In this document: positions 25,973 to 33,809 of the stretch, in pieces
Numbering within the stretch: the first letter of the stretch is position 1
How the letters are laid out: each line of letters begins with the position of its first letter
From: Bacteroidales bacterium
Lineage (GTDB): Bacteria; Bacteroidota; Bacteroidia; Bacteroidales; UBA12170
Direction: 5' to 3'
NCBI GenBank assembly: GCA_016929955.1
Contig: JAFGHU010000198.1
Span: 1 to 33,809, forward strand
DNA length: 33,809 nt
Translations under genes and position numbers: made by a program
Notes under the pieces: generated by a model
What the model saw: the letters and a program-made list of their open reading frames with translations, nothing else
Database searches by the model: none
Told to the model about the DNA's origin: nothing

Positions 25973-28405
25973 ATGATTTACCCGCCTCAATTCGAAGAAA
26001 AAATTGGATTCTCAAAAATAAGAGAATTACTCAATAAGCAGTGCATAAGCGATATGGGCAGAAGCTGGGTAAGTAAATTGAGTTTTAGTACCGCGTTTTC
26101 TTCTATCGAATTGTGGTTGAATCAGACGGAAGAAATGCAAAGGATTTTATTGGCAGATTTGGGCATTCCTACACAAGATTATTTTGATTTGCGTCCTGAT
26201 CTAAACCAGATTCGATTAGCCGGAACCTACCTGAAAACAGAACGGTTTTTCGATTTAAAGTCATCTTTAAAAGCGATTAATTCGACACTTGCCTTTTTCG
26301 AAGTCCGACAAAAAGAGTATAAAAACCTTTATCATCTCTCTACCGATATCTTTGTCGATCCATTGATTATTAAGCAGATAGATTCAATTTTGGATGAGAA
26401 GGGCGAGATCAAAGATTCTGCCTCAGAAAAATTGTATGCCATTCGTTCGGAAATTAAAACGGCGCAACGGCAATCCGAAAAATCCATCAACGAAAGTTTA
26501 AAATTGGCAAAAAAAGCGGGGTGGGCCGGCGATAGCGTAGAGGCCACTATGCGAAACGGTCGTTTGGTCATTCCTTTAAGTGCGGCCTATAAACGTCAGA
26601 TTCGGGGTGTAGTCCACGATGAGTCCTCAACCGGGCAAACCGTTTATATTGAACCGGATAAGGTGCTTCAGATAAACAACAGAATAAAAGAACTGGAGGC
26701 TGAAGAGCGTCGCGAAATTTTACGTATTTTAATTGCTTTTGCCGATTTTTTGCGCCCTTCGATCGACTCTTTAATTGGCGCCTATCGTTTTTTAAGTTTA
26801 ATCGATTTTATAATAGCCAAAGCCCGTTTGGCAATCTTGTTAAATGCGGTAAACCCCGATTTACGCGACAAAGCCGAAATAGAATGGTATCAGGCTCGGC
26901 ATCCTTTGCTATATCTTTCGCATAAAGGGCAAGGCAAAACTGTGGAACCACTCGATATTCACTTGGATAACGAACAACGCATTTTAATTATATCCGGCCC
27001 AAATGCCGGTGGAAAATCGGTGGCACTAAAAACCATTGGTTTATTGCAGTATATGCTTCAGAATGGATTGTTAATTCCAATGAAATCAACATCTATTACC
27101 GGTATTTTTAAACGTTTTTTTATTGATATTGGCGATGAGCAATCCATAGAAAATGATTTAAGTACATACAGTTCTCACTTGTTGAATATGCATTATTTTC
27201 TGGCAAAGGCAAATCCTAAAACCTTGTTCCTTATCGATGAATTTGGAAGTGGTACAGAACCTATTTTGGGGGGCGCCATTGCAGAAGCTATTTTAGAAGC
27301 ACTCAACGAGAAAAAAGCGTTTGGTGTTATTACTACGCATTATGCCAACCTAAAACTTTTACCAAACAATGAAAACGGAATGGTAAATGGAGCTATGTTG
27401 TTCGATACCAAAAAGATGATACCGCTTTATAAGCTTGTGACCGGTAGGCCGGGAAGTTCTTTTACGATTGAAATAGCGCGGAAAATTGGTTTTTCAAAAG
27501 CATTGCTCGAAAAAATCAATGAAAAAGCAGATCGCCGTCAACTCGATTTCGAAGAGCAGATTCAGCAGTTGGAAGTAGATAAAAAAGCATTGGAGCAAAA
27601 ACAAAAATTGATGGGATTAGCCGATGAACATTTGGCTGATACCCTTGAAAAATATGAACAACTCTACAGCGATTTGCAAAAGGAAAAGAAAGCGATTATT
27701 GCCGAAGCAAAAAAAGAATCAAAACGTATTTTAGAGCAATCGAATCGCTTGATAGAAAAAACAATTAAAGAAATTCGTGAAAATGCCGCGGAGAAGCAAA
27801 AAACACAAAAACTCCGCAGCGATATCAAGCAAAAAATAGAACAACTTGAAACAACGCCGATTAAAGAAGATTCGGGTAAGCATAAATTGGTAAGCAAACA
27901 AGTAAAAAGTAAAAAATCTGAGTCGGTACTTAAAAAGCAAACGCCAATACAAAATGGTGATTTAGTGACTGTTGACGGGCAAAATACAGTGGGAAGCGTG
28001 GCCTTAATAAAAGGCAATAAAGCAAAAGTGATATTTGATACGATGCAGCTTTTTATCGAATTAAATCGGTTAGAAAAAGTGAGTAAAACGCAGGAGCGAA
28101 AGCTAAGCCGAACGCAGAAATCGACCAGTAGTGTAGCTGAAAATATATCCGAAAAAGCCATCGAATTCAATCCTAATATTGATGTTAGAGGTATGCGCGC
28201 TGATGAGGCGTTGATTCATATTCAACGATTTTTAGATGATGCTATTTTATTGGGCGTTCATCAAATCCATATTTTGCATGGAAAAGGAACAGGCGCTTTA
28301 CGGCAAGTCATTCAGGAATATTTGCGCGCGAATCGCGATGTATCTGGCTTCTATGATGAACATATCGAGCGGGGAGGGCATGGCATTACCATTGTTGAAT
28401 TGTAA
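25973..28405 (+). CDS. mutS2: MutS2 endonuclease/ribosome-rescue ATPase
   Basis: MutS2 is a MutS-family ATPase with a C-terminal Smr nuclease domain. Roles proposed for the family are suppression of homologous recombination and, in Bacillus, splitting collided ribosomes. The 810 residues have the MutS core and clamp region and Walker A GPNAGGKS (342-349). The Walker B/signature follows in LFLIDEFGSGTEPILGGAI, and TTHYANLK comes just after. About 520-650 is a long coiled-coil, Lys/Glu-rich region, then a KOW/SH3-like linker (IQNGDLVTVDG). The Smr domain at about 736-810 has DVRGMRADEAL, HILHGKGTGALR and GGHGITIVEL. No mismatch-recognition N-terminal domain is present, as expected for MutS2. 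The promoter candidate almost touches the ATG. Confidence 0.96.
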   Translation: MIYPPQFEEKIGFSKIRELLNKQCISDMGRSWVSKLSFSTAFSSIELWLNQTEEMQRILLADLGIPTQDYFDLRPDLNQIRLAGTYLKTERFFDLKSSLKAINSTLAFFEVRQKEYKNLYHLSTDIFVDPLIIKQIDSILDEKGEIKDSASEKLYAIRSEIKTAQRQSEKSINESLKLAKKAGWAGDSVEATMRNGRLVIPLSAAYKRQIRGVVHDESSTGQTVYIEPDKVLQINNRIKELEAEERREILRILIAFADFLRPSIDSLIGAYRFLSLIDFIIAKARLAILLNAVNPDLRDKAEIEWYQARHPLLYLSHKGQGKTVEPLDIHLDNEQRILIISGPNAGGKSVALKTIGLLQYMLQNGLLIPMKSTSITGIFKRFFIDIGDEQSIENDLSTYSSHLLNMHYFLAKANPKTLFLIDEFGSGTEPILGGAIAEAILEALNEKKAFGVITTHYANLKLLPNNENGMVNGAMLFDTKKMIPLYKLVTGRPGSSFTIEIARKIGFSKALLEKINEKADRRQLDFEEQIQQLEVDKKALEQKQKLMGLADEHLADTLEKYEQLYSDLQKEKKAIIAEAKKESKRILEQSNRLIEKTIKEIRENAAEKQKTQKLRSDIKQKIEQLETTPIKEDSGKHKLVSKQVKSKKSESVLKKQTPIQNGDLVTVDGQNTVGSVALIKGNKAKVIFDTMQLFIELNRLEKVSKTQERKLSRTQKSTSSVAENISEKAIEFNPNIDVRGMRADEALIHIQRFLDDAILLGVHQIHILHGKGTGALRQVIQEYLRANRDVSGFYDEHIERGGHGITIVEL

Positions 28406-28490
28406 TTTTTTCGATTGCTGTTCTATTTCGGATCGCGATAGCAGTAAAAACAAATTGCAAGTACTTAAAGCCGACATCTTTCTATTAAAT

Positions 28491-28521
28491 TTTGTAATCT
28501 CGATAGCTTCCTGTATTTTTG
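28491..28521 (+). promoter_or_regulatory. Promoter of the deacetylase-like/FemAB-like operon
   Basis: TTTG at 28491-28494, a 19-nt spacer and TATTTTTG at 28514-28521 form a near-ideal Bacteroidota promoter. The expected start of transcription is just before the ATG at 28538, giving a leader of under 12 nt. It is the best promoter in the window. Confidence 0.7.
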
Positions 28522-28537
28522 ATTAGAAATTGACGAT

Positions 28538-29848
28538 ATGCTCTTCATATATACACCCCGTATTACAAAACGTTTGAATTATGTTTTCAAGCTTTTTTTT
28601 AAGGATATCATCAGAGCAGAATACATGCTGTCATCCGATATAGAGGCATTTCGAAAGTTTGAAGGGCCAAAAATGGTGTATGGAAGTAACTCGGAAGATC
28701 ATCTTTTGTTTTTTAGCGCTGCTAAAATATTGTTCGAGAGCGGATTAAATTTAGAAGATATAAGTACAGTTGTTTATAAGAATATTCAGGTTCCATTTCC
28801 TGTTTATCAAAGAGAAAGTAAGCTTCCGTTTGATGTATTTGCAGCTTCGTTTTATTTTGCAAGTCGATACGAAGAGTATATGCCTTACCGTAAAGATGAG
28901 CACGGCCGATTTACAGCCCACGAAAGTTTTGCTTATAAACATGGATTTTTGCATAAACCGGTAATCAATATATGGGCTAGAGAAATTGTAGATCTAATTC
29001 AGCAGCATTATCCCGAGTTTAAAGCTAATTTTCAAAAATTTAAGTTTATTCCAACTTACGATATAGATCAATCTTGGTCGTATTACGAAAAAGGATTAAC
29101 CCGTAATATTGGAGGTTTAATCCATGATATTTGGAAACTCGATTTTCAGAAAATTGGCCAACGTTTTCGTGTTCTTTTTCGGAGAGAAACCGATCCCTTC
29201 GACACTTTTGATTACCAATATGCATTGCAAAAGCAATATAAATTAAAGCCGATATATTTTATTTTATTTGCTGCGCTGGGGCCTTGGGATAAAAGTATTT
29301 CATCGAGCAATAAAACATTTAAAGCACTAATTAAAACGCTGGCTGATCGCGCAAAAATAGGAATTCATTTGTCTTATGCATCGAATGAAAATCCCGATTT
29401 GATAAGAAGAGAAAGTCGCGATTTGGAAAAAGTGATTAAGGTTGAAATTACCCGAAGCAGGCAACATTATTTACGTTTGCATTTGCCCGATACCTATCGA
29501 AATTTATTAGCACTCGATTTGGTAGAAGATTATACTATGGGTTATGCTGCAGAGCCTGGTTTTAGAGCCGGAATATGTACTCCTTTTTATTTTTATGATC
29601 TGGATTATGAAACGGAAACAAAAATGCAGGTTTTTCCGTTTGCCGTAATGGATGGAACTTTGCGCGATTATAAAGATGTTGGTATAGAAGAAGCCAAAGC
29701 CATTATTCAGTCGTTAATTTATGAAGTAAAGTCGGTAAACGGAACATTTATAAGTTTGTGGCATAACGAATCATTAAGCGATCAGGCCAGATGGAAAGGC
29801 TGGCGCGAAGTGTATACCTATTTATTAAGTAAAATCCATAGTTCTTGA
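28538..29848 (+). CDS. Polysaccharide deacetylase-like protein
   Basis: This 436-residue protein has the layout of the NodB-like deacetylase superfamily behind a family-specific N-terminal domain (about 1-165, with ASFYFASRYEEY). The putative metal/catalytic site begins TYDIDQSW (Asp175, Asp177). GIHLSYASN (His277) fills the position of the HxxxH motif but has only one histidine. RLHLPDTYRN and AAEPGFRAG follow, and SLWHNESL (His409) closes the fold. No signal peptide is visible, unlike most secreted peptidoglycan or chitin deacetylases, so action in cytoplasmic glycan precursor synthesis is possible. The reduced metal-ligand set makes activity uncertain. It overlaps the next gene by 4 nt (TTGA) and is driven by a strong promoter. 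Confidence 0.75.
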   Translation: MLFIYTPRITKRLNYVFKLFFKDIIRAEYMLSSDIEAFRKFEGPKMVYGSNSEDHLLFFSAAKILFESGLNLEDISTVVYKNIQVPFPVYQRESKLPFDVFAASFYFASRYEEYMPYRKDEHGRFTAHESFAYKHGFLHKPVINIWAREIVDLIQQHYPEFKANFQKFKFIPTYDIDQSWSYYEKGLTRNIGGLIHDIWKLDFQKIGQRFRVLFRRETDPFDTFDYQYALQKQYKLKPIYFILFAALGPWDKSISSSNKTFKALIKTLADRAKIGIHLSYASNENPDLIRRESRDLEKVIKVEITRSRQHYLRLHLPDTYRNLLALDLVEDYTMGYAAEPGFRAGICTPFYFYDLDYETETKMQVFPFAVMDGTLRDYKDVGIEEAKAIIQSLIYEVKSVNGTFISLWHNESLSDQARWKGWREVYTYLLSKIHSS

Positions 29849-30777
29849 TAAAATATTTAGCACATAACGAAATTAATAAACGGAGCTGGGACGAATGCGT
29901 TAAAGCCTCAGTAAACGGTCGCCTTTATGCTTATGCCTGGTATCTCGATATTGTTTGTGATCATTGGGAAGGATTGGTTCTGGATGATTATCGAGCTGTT
30001 TTTCCGCTGCCTTACAGAAAGAAATTTGGTTTGAATTATATTTATCAACCCGTTTTTACACAGCAGCTGGGTTTGTTCTCAAAAGTGCCCATTTCGCCTC
30101 AATTATTAGAAGATTTTCTGAATCAAATTCCGTCTAAATATAAATATGTAAACCTAAATTTAAATCAGCACAATAGGCCTAAATACCTAAAATCTAAACC
30201 CGAAAAGCGTCGCAATATCGAAATGGACTTATTGGATGAATATGGACATCTTAAAGAAAAATATTCGGTCAATTTAAAACGGAATTTAAAAAAGGCAGAA
30301 AAATCCAAGCTAACCATTTTTGAAAACCTAAAACCCGATGCGGTCATTCAGCTTTTTAAAGCAAATAAAGGAAAAACATTAAAACCATTTAGCGAGGATG
30401 ATTATGTCCGCTTAATTCGATTGGTTTATAAGGCTATACAGCAAGGAAATGCTGAAGTTTGGGGTGTATATACTTCGGAGAATAACCTTTGTGCAGGGGG
30501 GATTTTTTTACAAAGTCATAAGCGGATAACCTTTCTCTTTTCAGGAGCTAATGATGAGGCTAAGCAATTGGCGGCCTTGCCATATATGCTCGATGCTTTT
30601 ATCGAAGCTCATGCCGGCAGGGAATTGGTGTTCGATTTTGAAGGTTCGAATAATGAACAATTGGCCCGATTTTACCTGGGATTTGGTTCGAAACCAATTA
30701 GCTATTATCAAATAAAATGGATCCGTGCTTCTTTCTTTTTTAAACCTGTAATTCAAGCTTATTTATTAACTAGGTAA
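29845..30777 (+). CDS. FemAB/GNAT-like acyltransferase, TTG start
   Basis: This 310-residue soluble protein resembles the FemAB-like branch of the GNAT fold (Acetyltransf_6 type). Features are an N-terminal half with ASVNGRLYAYAWYLDIV and RAVFPLPYRKKFG, the basic connector KYSVNLKRNLKKAEKS (about 134-149) typical of these proteins, and a C-terminal GNAT half with GGIFLQSHKRITFLFSGAND and FDFEGSNNEQLARFYLGFGS. Enzymes of this shape attach amino acids or acyl groups to peptidoglycan precursors or sugars, but the substrate here is unknown. The only plausible start is TTG at 29845, overlapping the TGA of the deacetylase-like gene, because the next in-frame ATG is far inside. The overlap suggests translational coupling and a shared task. 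Confidence 0.72.
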   Translation: MIKYLAHNEINKRSWDECVKASVNGRLYAYAWYLDIVCDHWEGLVLDDYRAVFPLPYRKKFGLNYIYQPVFTQQLGLFSKVPISPQLLEDFLNQIPSKYKYVNLNLNQHNRPKYLKSKPEKRRNIEMDLLDEYGHLKEKYSVNLKRNLKKAEKSKLTIFENLKPDAVIQLFKANKGKTLKPFSEDDYVRLIRLVYKAIQQGNAEVWGVYTSENNLCAGGIFLQSHKRITFLFSGANDEAKQLAALPYMLDAFIEAHAGRELVFDFEGSNNEQLARFYLGFGSKPISYYQIKWIRASFFFKPVIQAYLLTR

Positions 30778-30871
30778 AGGAATAAAGTGCTCATTTTGAG
30801 CGTGCAAATCGCAGGCTTATTTTCTCGAGTAACCTTTTTATTTAAGTCGCATCTAATTCTTGCATTTTAAC

Positions 30872-30879
30872 TATCTTTG
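30872..30879 (+). promoter_or_regulatory. Probable upp promoter -7 element
   Basis: TATCTTTG matches TAnnTTTG exactly, 41 nt before the upp ATG, giving a leader of about 35 nt. No TTG is seen at normal -33 spacing. The 143-nt gap otherwise contains only a short GCTCA-TTT-TGAGC hairpin at 30791-30803 without a T-tract. Confidence 0.5.
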
Positions 30880-30920
30880 TTTGATACATAAAGCTAATAA
30901 TTTGTAAAAAGGAAACAAAA

Positions 30921-31577
30921 ATGGTACACAATCTGGGTGAAGCAAACTCTATTTTTAATCAATATATGGCAGAGATTCGAGATATTCATATTCAAGGAGA
31001 TATGTTGCGATTTCGAAGAAACCTAGAACGAATTGGTGCTTTATTGGCTTATGAAATAAGTAAGGATTTAGATTATAAAATTACTGACGTGCAAACACCT
31101 TTGGGTGTGGCAAAAGTTCCTACTTTGCAATCCAATATTGTTTTGGCTACTATTTTGAGAGCCGGAGTTCCATTTCATCAAGGAATGCTTAATATTTTCG
31201 ATAAAGCCGAAAGTGCTTTTATCTCTGCCTATCGTAAGCACAATAAAGATGGCTCTTTTAAAATTAAATTGGAATATATGGCCAAGCCTGATTTAAAAGA
31301 TAAAATATTGATACTTTCTGATCCTATGTTGGCCACGGGAGCATCAATGCATCTTACGTATCAAGCTATAATTGAGGAGGAAAAACCAAGATTTACTTAT
31401 TTAGTTTCGGCAATTGCCAGTTCGGAAGGTATTGAATATATGAAAAAACATTTTTCAAAATCAGAAGTGAGTATTTGGGTAGGCGCAATTGATGATGAAC
31501 TAACAGCTCAAGCCTATATTGTTCCCGGATTAGGAGATGCCGGCGATCTTGCGTACGGAAGAAAAGAAGATAAATAA
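30921..31577 (+). CDS. upp: Uracil phosphoribosyltransferase
   Basis: Upp is the cytoplasmic salvage enzyme converting uracil and PRPP to UMP. The 218 residues contain RFRRNLERIGALLAYE at the N-terminus and ILRAGVPFHQGML in the core. The PRPP-binding loop is ILSDPMLATGASM (131-143), and the uracil-binding C-terminal motif is YIVPGLGDAGDLAYG. Length and motifs are normal. It is preceded by its own promoter element and shows no operon link with the ABC permease 84 nt downstream. Confidence 0.96.
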   Translation: MVHNLGEANSIFNQYMAEIRDIHIQGDMLRFRRNLERIGALLAYEISKDLDYKITDVQTPLGVAKVPTLQSNIVLATILRAGVPFHQGMLNIFDKAESAFISAYRKHNKDGSFKIKLEYMAKPDLKDKILILSDPMLATGASMHLTYQAIIEEEKPRFTYLVSAIASSEGIEYMKKHFSKSEVSIWVGAIDDELTAQAYIVPGLGDAGDLAYGRKEDK

Positions 31578-31661
31578 ACCATGAAATATTCATAAGAAGC
31601 TGAACACAGGCTAAAAATACTATGGATATTGCATCTGACCAAAATATTAAATGTTTAACAG

Positions 31662-32903
31662 ATGAATAAATTAATCAAAGAAAATATCAGGATATCACTT
31701 GAATCTATACGATCTCATTTATTGCGTACTATTTTAACCGTTATGATTATCGCCTTTGGTATTATGGCCTTGGTTGGTATTTTAACGTCTATCGATGCAA
31801 TAAAATACTTTCTAAATGAACAGTTTATGTCGATGGGAGCAAATACCTTTACCTTGAAAAACAGAGGAATGAACGTTCAAATAGGAGGGGAGCGGCATCG
31901 TGGCGATCATTATCGAATTATCAATTGGAGCGAAGCTACTACCTTTAAAGAGCAGTTTGTTTTTAATGCAACTACATCTGTATATACTTTTGGTTCAGGA
32001 ATTGCAACCATAAAATTCAAATCCGAAAAAACGAATCCCAATGTTCGAATTATGGGTGTTGATGAAGATTATGCCATAACCTCTGGAGAAGAGATCGAAT
32101 TTGGACGGAATTTTACGGCTACCGACGTGTTTTATGGCACGCATGTGGCTATTATTGGAGCTGAAATTGTGAAAACACTCTTTAAAAATAATGAAGATCC
32201 AATAGGAAAAGAGATTTCCGTTAGCGCCGGAAAATATAAAGTTATCGGTGTTCTTAAGGAAAAGGGGAGTAGTATGGGGTTTAGCGGAGATCGATCTGTA
32301 TGGTTGCCCATTCAAAATGTTCGCCAATATTTTCCTAGTCCAAATCAAAATTTCAGAATCAATATTCTGGTTGATAATCCGTTAAATATGGAAGCTGCAA
32401 TAGGCGAAGCTACTGGTATTATGCGTATTATACGTAAAAACAAATTGGGCGAAGATGATAATTTTGTCATTGAACAAAGTAATAATTTGGCCGAGATGCT
32501 TATAGATAATATCAAAATGATAACAAAAGCAGCTATTTTTATAGGCTTAATTACACTCATGGGCGCTGCTATAGGATTAATGAATATTATGCTAGTATCG
32601 GTTACAGAAAGGACAAAAGAGATTGGAATTCGAAAAGCATTGGGAGCAACCAGTCAAATGATAAAAATGCAATTCCTTATCGAGTCTGTTGTAATTTCTC
32701 AAATTGGAGGGCTTGTTGGAATTATACTAGGAATCGCTGTAGGTAATGGCGTCTCTTTTTTAATTGGCAGCTCTTTTTTAATTCCTTGGGCTTGGATATT
32801 TTTAGGCGTTTTCCTTTGTTTTATTGTAGCCATTTTATCCGGATTCTTGCCGGCAAATAAAGCGGCAAAACTTGATCCTATTGATGCGCTTCGCTATGAG
32901 TAG
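31662..32903 (+). CDS. MacB/FtsX-type ABC transporter permease
   Basis: This 413-residue inner-membrane protein has the MacB-like topology of one N-terminal transmembrane helix (about 22-44), a large periplasmic domain (about 45-280) and three C-terminal helices (about 283-308, 335-362, 372-396). Family signatures are [17 protein letters not shown] at the N-terminus and [14 protein letters not shown] in the cytoplasmic loop after the second helix. [16 protein letters not shown] closes the chain. Proteins of this type use ATP hydrolysis by a partner to drive periplasmic mechanical work such as lipoprotein, peptide or drug extrusion. No ATPase gene lies next to it, so the partner must be encoded elsewhere. 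The substrate is unknown. Confidence 0.88.
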   Translation: MNKLIKENIRISLESIRSHLLRTILTVMIIAFGIMALVGILTSIDAIKYFLNEQFMSMGANTFTLKNRGMNVQIGGERHRGDHYRIINWSEATTFKEQFVFNATTSVYTFGSGIATIKFKSEKTNPNVRIMGVDEDYAITSGEEIEFGRNFTATDVFYGTHVAIIGAEIVKTLFKNNEDPIGKEISVSAGKYKVIGVLKEKGSSMGFSGDRSVWLPIQNVRQYFPSPNQNFRINILVDNPLNMEAAIGEATGIMRIIRKNKLGEDDNFVIEQSNNLAEMLIDNIKMITKAAIFIGLITLMGAAIGLMNIMLVSVTERTKEIGIRKALGATSQMIKMQFLIESVVISQIGGLVGIILGIAVGNGVSFLIGSSFLIPWAWIFLGVFLCFIVAILSGFLPANKAAKLDPIDALRYE

Positions 32904-32926
32904 AAATTGATTGAACAAATAGTAGA

Positions 32927-33307
32927 ATGATGGATCCAAAACACGAAGTCCCTTACGAATCGCTTCATCTGAATTATAAATTCTGGCTGTCTGATAAAGA
33001 AGGCAAAGGAATTATGGGTGATGGCAAATGGTTGATTCTGCAAAAAATAGAAGAAACTGGCTCGCTCATGGCCGCTACCGAAGCTCTGGGGATAACGTAT
33101 AGAAAAACCTGGGGCGATCTGAAAAAGATTGAAAAAATGCTTGGGTTTAATTTACTAGAGAAATCAAGAGGAGGGAAGGATGGAGGCCAAACCGTTTTAA
33201 CCGAAAAAGGGAAAAAATTGGTTCAGGCTTTTTCTCAATTTCATCAACGAATTGGAAAAGACATAAAATTGGCTTTCGACGCATTTATCGAAGAATCTGA
33301 GCTTTAA
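32927..33307 (+). CDS. ModE-like winged-helix regulator
   Basis: This 126-residue protein consists almost entirely of the N-terminal DNA-binding domain of ModE-type regulators. The helix-turn-helix is ILQKIEETGSLMAATEALGITYRKTWGDLKKIEK (quoted in parts: GSLMAATEALGIT and YRKTWGDLKKI). It is followed by LGFNLLEKSRGGKDGGQT, the winged segment, and LTEKGKKLV. The C-terminal molybdate-binding (Mop/TOBE) domains of full ModE are absent. Such short forms are widespread and the effector is often unknown. It starts 23 nt after the permease gene, so the two may be cotranscribed, and it converges on the NifX-like gene with a 4-bp overlap. A role in molybdenum or other metal homeostasis is inference. 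Confidence 0.85.
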   Translation: MMDPKHEVPYESLHLNYKFWLSDKEGKGIMGDGKWLILQKIEETGSLMAATEALGITYRKTWGDLKKIEKMLGFNLLEKSRGGKDGGQTVLTEKGKKLVQAFSQFHQRIGKDIKLAFDAFIEESEL

Positions 33308-33651
33308 ATTTCCGGATGGAATTCTGGTCTTTTGGCATAAGTTGTAGCCACACAAAGCAATTGGGTTTCTTGTGTTTTAAAAAGGGGTTTCCTGGCCGCT
33401 TTAAAATCTACTTTTAGATGTTTTCCTGCCATTTTAACTACCAGCGCATCACAATCATTTAAGGCGTGTACCATATCACGGTGATTGTGTTCATGCTCGT
33501 CTTCTTTCTCATCTTCGTGTTTGTGTGGATTCTCGCGAAATTCAATAAACAAAACAGACTTATTTTGTATTTCATAAATCGCAAATTCCTTTGCTTGGCC
33601 TGTACGTGCAAATAAGGATTCTCTATCGTTAGTTGGTATTGCAATGCGCAT
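33304..33651 (-). CDS. NifX/NifB-type dinitrogenase cofactor domain protein
   Basis: This 115-residue protein belongs to the small Mo-Fe cofactor-binding family (NifX, C-terminal domain of NifB, MTH1175-like). The beginning MRIAIPTNDRESLFARTGQAKEF is the family N-terminus, although typical members read HFGRA where this one has FARTGQA. The core fold continues with FAIYEIQNKS, VHALNDCDALVVKMAGKHL and the LCVATTYAKRP end. Between residues 43 and 57 is a His/Asp/Glu-rich insert (HKHEDEKEDEHEHNH) that could bind a metal. No other nif gene is present, so nitrogen fixation is not implied; many non-diazotrophs carry such proteins in Fe-S or metal handling. It converges with the ModE-like gene, overlapping it by 4 bp. 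Confidence 0.82.
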   Translation of the reverse strand: MRIAIPTNDRESLFARTGQAKEFAIYEIQNKSVLFIEFRENPHKHEDEKEDEHEHNHRDMVHALNDCDALVVKMAGKHLKVDFKAARKPLFKTQETQLLCVATTYAKRPEFHPEI

Positions 33652-33674
33652 TTCTAATCATTTTTTAAAGATTG

Positions 33675-33707
33675 TAAAGATAGAATTTTGTCGAGAAACA
33701 GGTCAAA
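33675..33707 (-). promoter_or_regulatory. Probable promoter of the NifX-like gene
   Basis: On the - strand TTTG (33707-33704), a 21-nt spacer and TATCTTTA (33682-33675) fit the Bacteroidota promoter with one mismatch in the -7 element. The ATG at 33651 lies about 23 nt further on. Confidence 0.5.
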
Positions 33708-33759
33708 AAATAGTATCAATTACCTATATCTTGGTAAAATTAGGAGTAAAAAAGACATA

Positions 33760-33793
33760 AAAAAACCCCACTAAATGAATAGCGAGGTTTTTT
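33760..33793. terminator. Terminator-like hairpin at the right edge
   Basis: AAAAAACC and GGTTTTTT pair over 8 bp and continue inward with a C/G and CTA/TAG pairs around a small loop. T-runs flank both sides, so it can terminate in either direction. The gene it serves lies outside the window to the right, or it insulates the NifX-like promoter from upstream transcription. Confidence 0.65.
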
Positions 33794-33809
33794 AGAAAAG
33801 GGAGGCGAC

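Noticed and set aside
28236-28526. 96-residue + strand ORF spanning the end of mutS2
   Set aside because: It overlaps the Smr domain of mutS2 in another frame for most of its length, has no family resemblance, and runs over the promoter of the next operon. It is a shadow ORF.
30791-30803. GCTCA-TTT-TGAGC hairpin after the FemAB-like gene as a terminator
   Set aside because: The 5-bp stem is not followed by a T-tract, so intrinsic termination is not supported.
33304-33651. Evidence for nitrogen fixation from the NifX-like gene
   Set aside because: No nifHDK, nifB radical-SAM or other nif gene is present. Small proteins of this family are widespread in non-diazotrophs.

Overview
The window is ordinary chromosomal DNA from a member of the Bacteroidota. 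The pointers are an SprB-repeat secreted protein, the Bacteroidota gene order of the division and cell-wall (dcw) cluster, Bacteroidota-type promoter elements (TAnnTTTG) in front of several genes, a MutS2 and ParE of the Bacteroidota type, and moderately low G+C. A Bacteroidales/Marinilabiliales-like organism is plausible, but the sequence alone does not settle the order. I see no IS element, prophage, CRISPR array, rRNA or sign of recent transfer.

Layout. (1) 1-2130, + strand: a 345-bp stretch without a clear gene, a secreted SprB-repeat protein, then a 44-residue single-pass membrane protein missed by the ORF track, closed by a hairpin terminator shared with a converging tRNA-Pro(GGG). (2) 2367-18208, - strand: a complete dcw cluster in the order mraZ, rsmH, ftsL, ftsI (PASTA-bearing PBP), murE, mraY, murD, ftsW, murG, murC, ftsQ, ftsA, ftsZ. 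Most junctions are 1-4 nt apart or overlapping. A strong terminator follows ftsZ, and a separately promoted yqeY comes after it. murF and ddl are absent. The MurE DNPR motif points to meso-diaminopimelate peptidoglycan. Upstream of mraZ lie three 10-bp-period TGGTA repeats that look like MraZ autoregulatory boxes. (3) 18477-33307, + strand: a PlsC-like O-acyltransferase and an OlsB/GlsB-like N-acyltransferase (a likely amino-acid-lipid pathway) followed by the GTPase engB, then a YghO-like GNAT protein, a gamma-glutamyltransferase, parE, mutS2, a deacetylase-like/FemAB-like gene pair coupled through a TTG start, upp, a MacB-type ABC permease without its ATPase, and a ModE-like HTH regulator. 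(4) 33304-33651, - strand: a NifX/NifB-type protein with a His/acid-rich insert, converging on the regulator with a 4-bp overlap.

How the genes work together. The dcw block makes the lipid-linked peptidoglycan precursor (MurC, MurD, MurE, MraY, MurG) and the divisome that polymerises it at midcell (FtsZ, FtsA, FtsQ, FtsL, FtsW, FtsI), with MraZ as probable autoregulator. The rightward block is mostly housekeeping (EngB ribosome assembly, ParE decatenation, MutS2, uracil salvage by Upp) mixed with envelope-related enzymes whose substrates cannot be read from sequence. I found no clearly undescribed system. The best leads are the two-gene aminolipid unit, the deacetylase/FemAB pair, the MraZ-box array and the ModE-like/NifX-like convergent pair.
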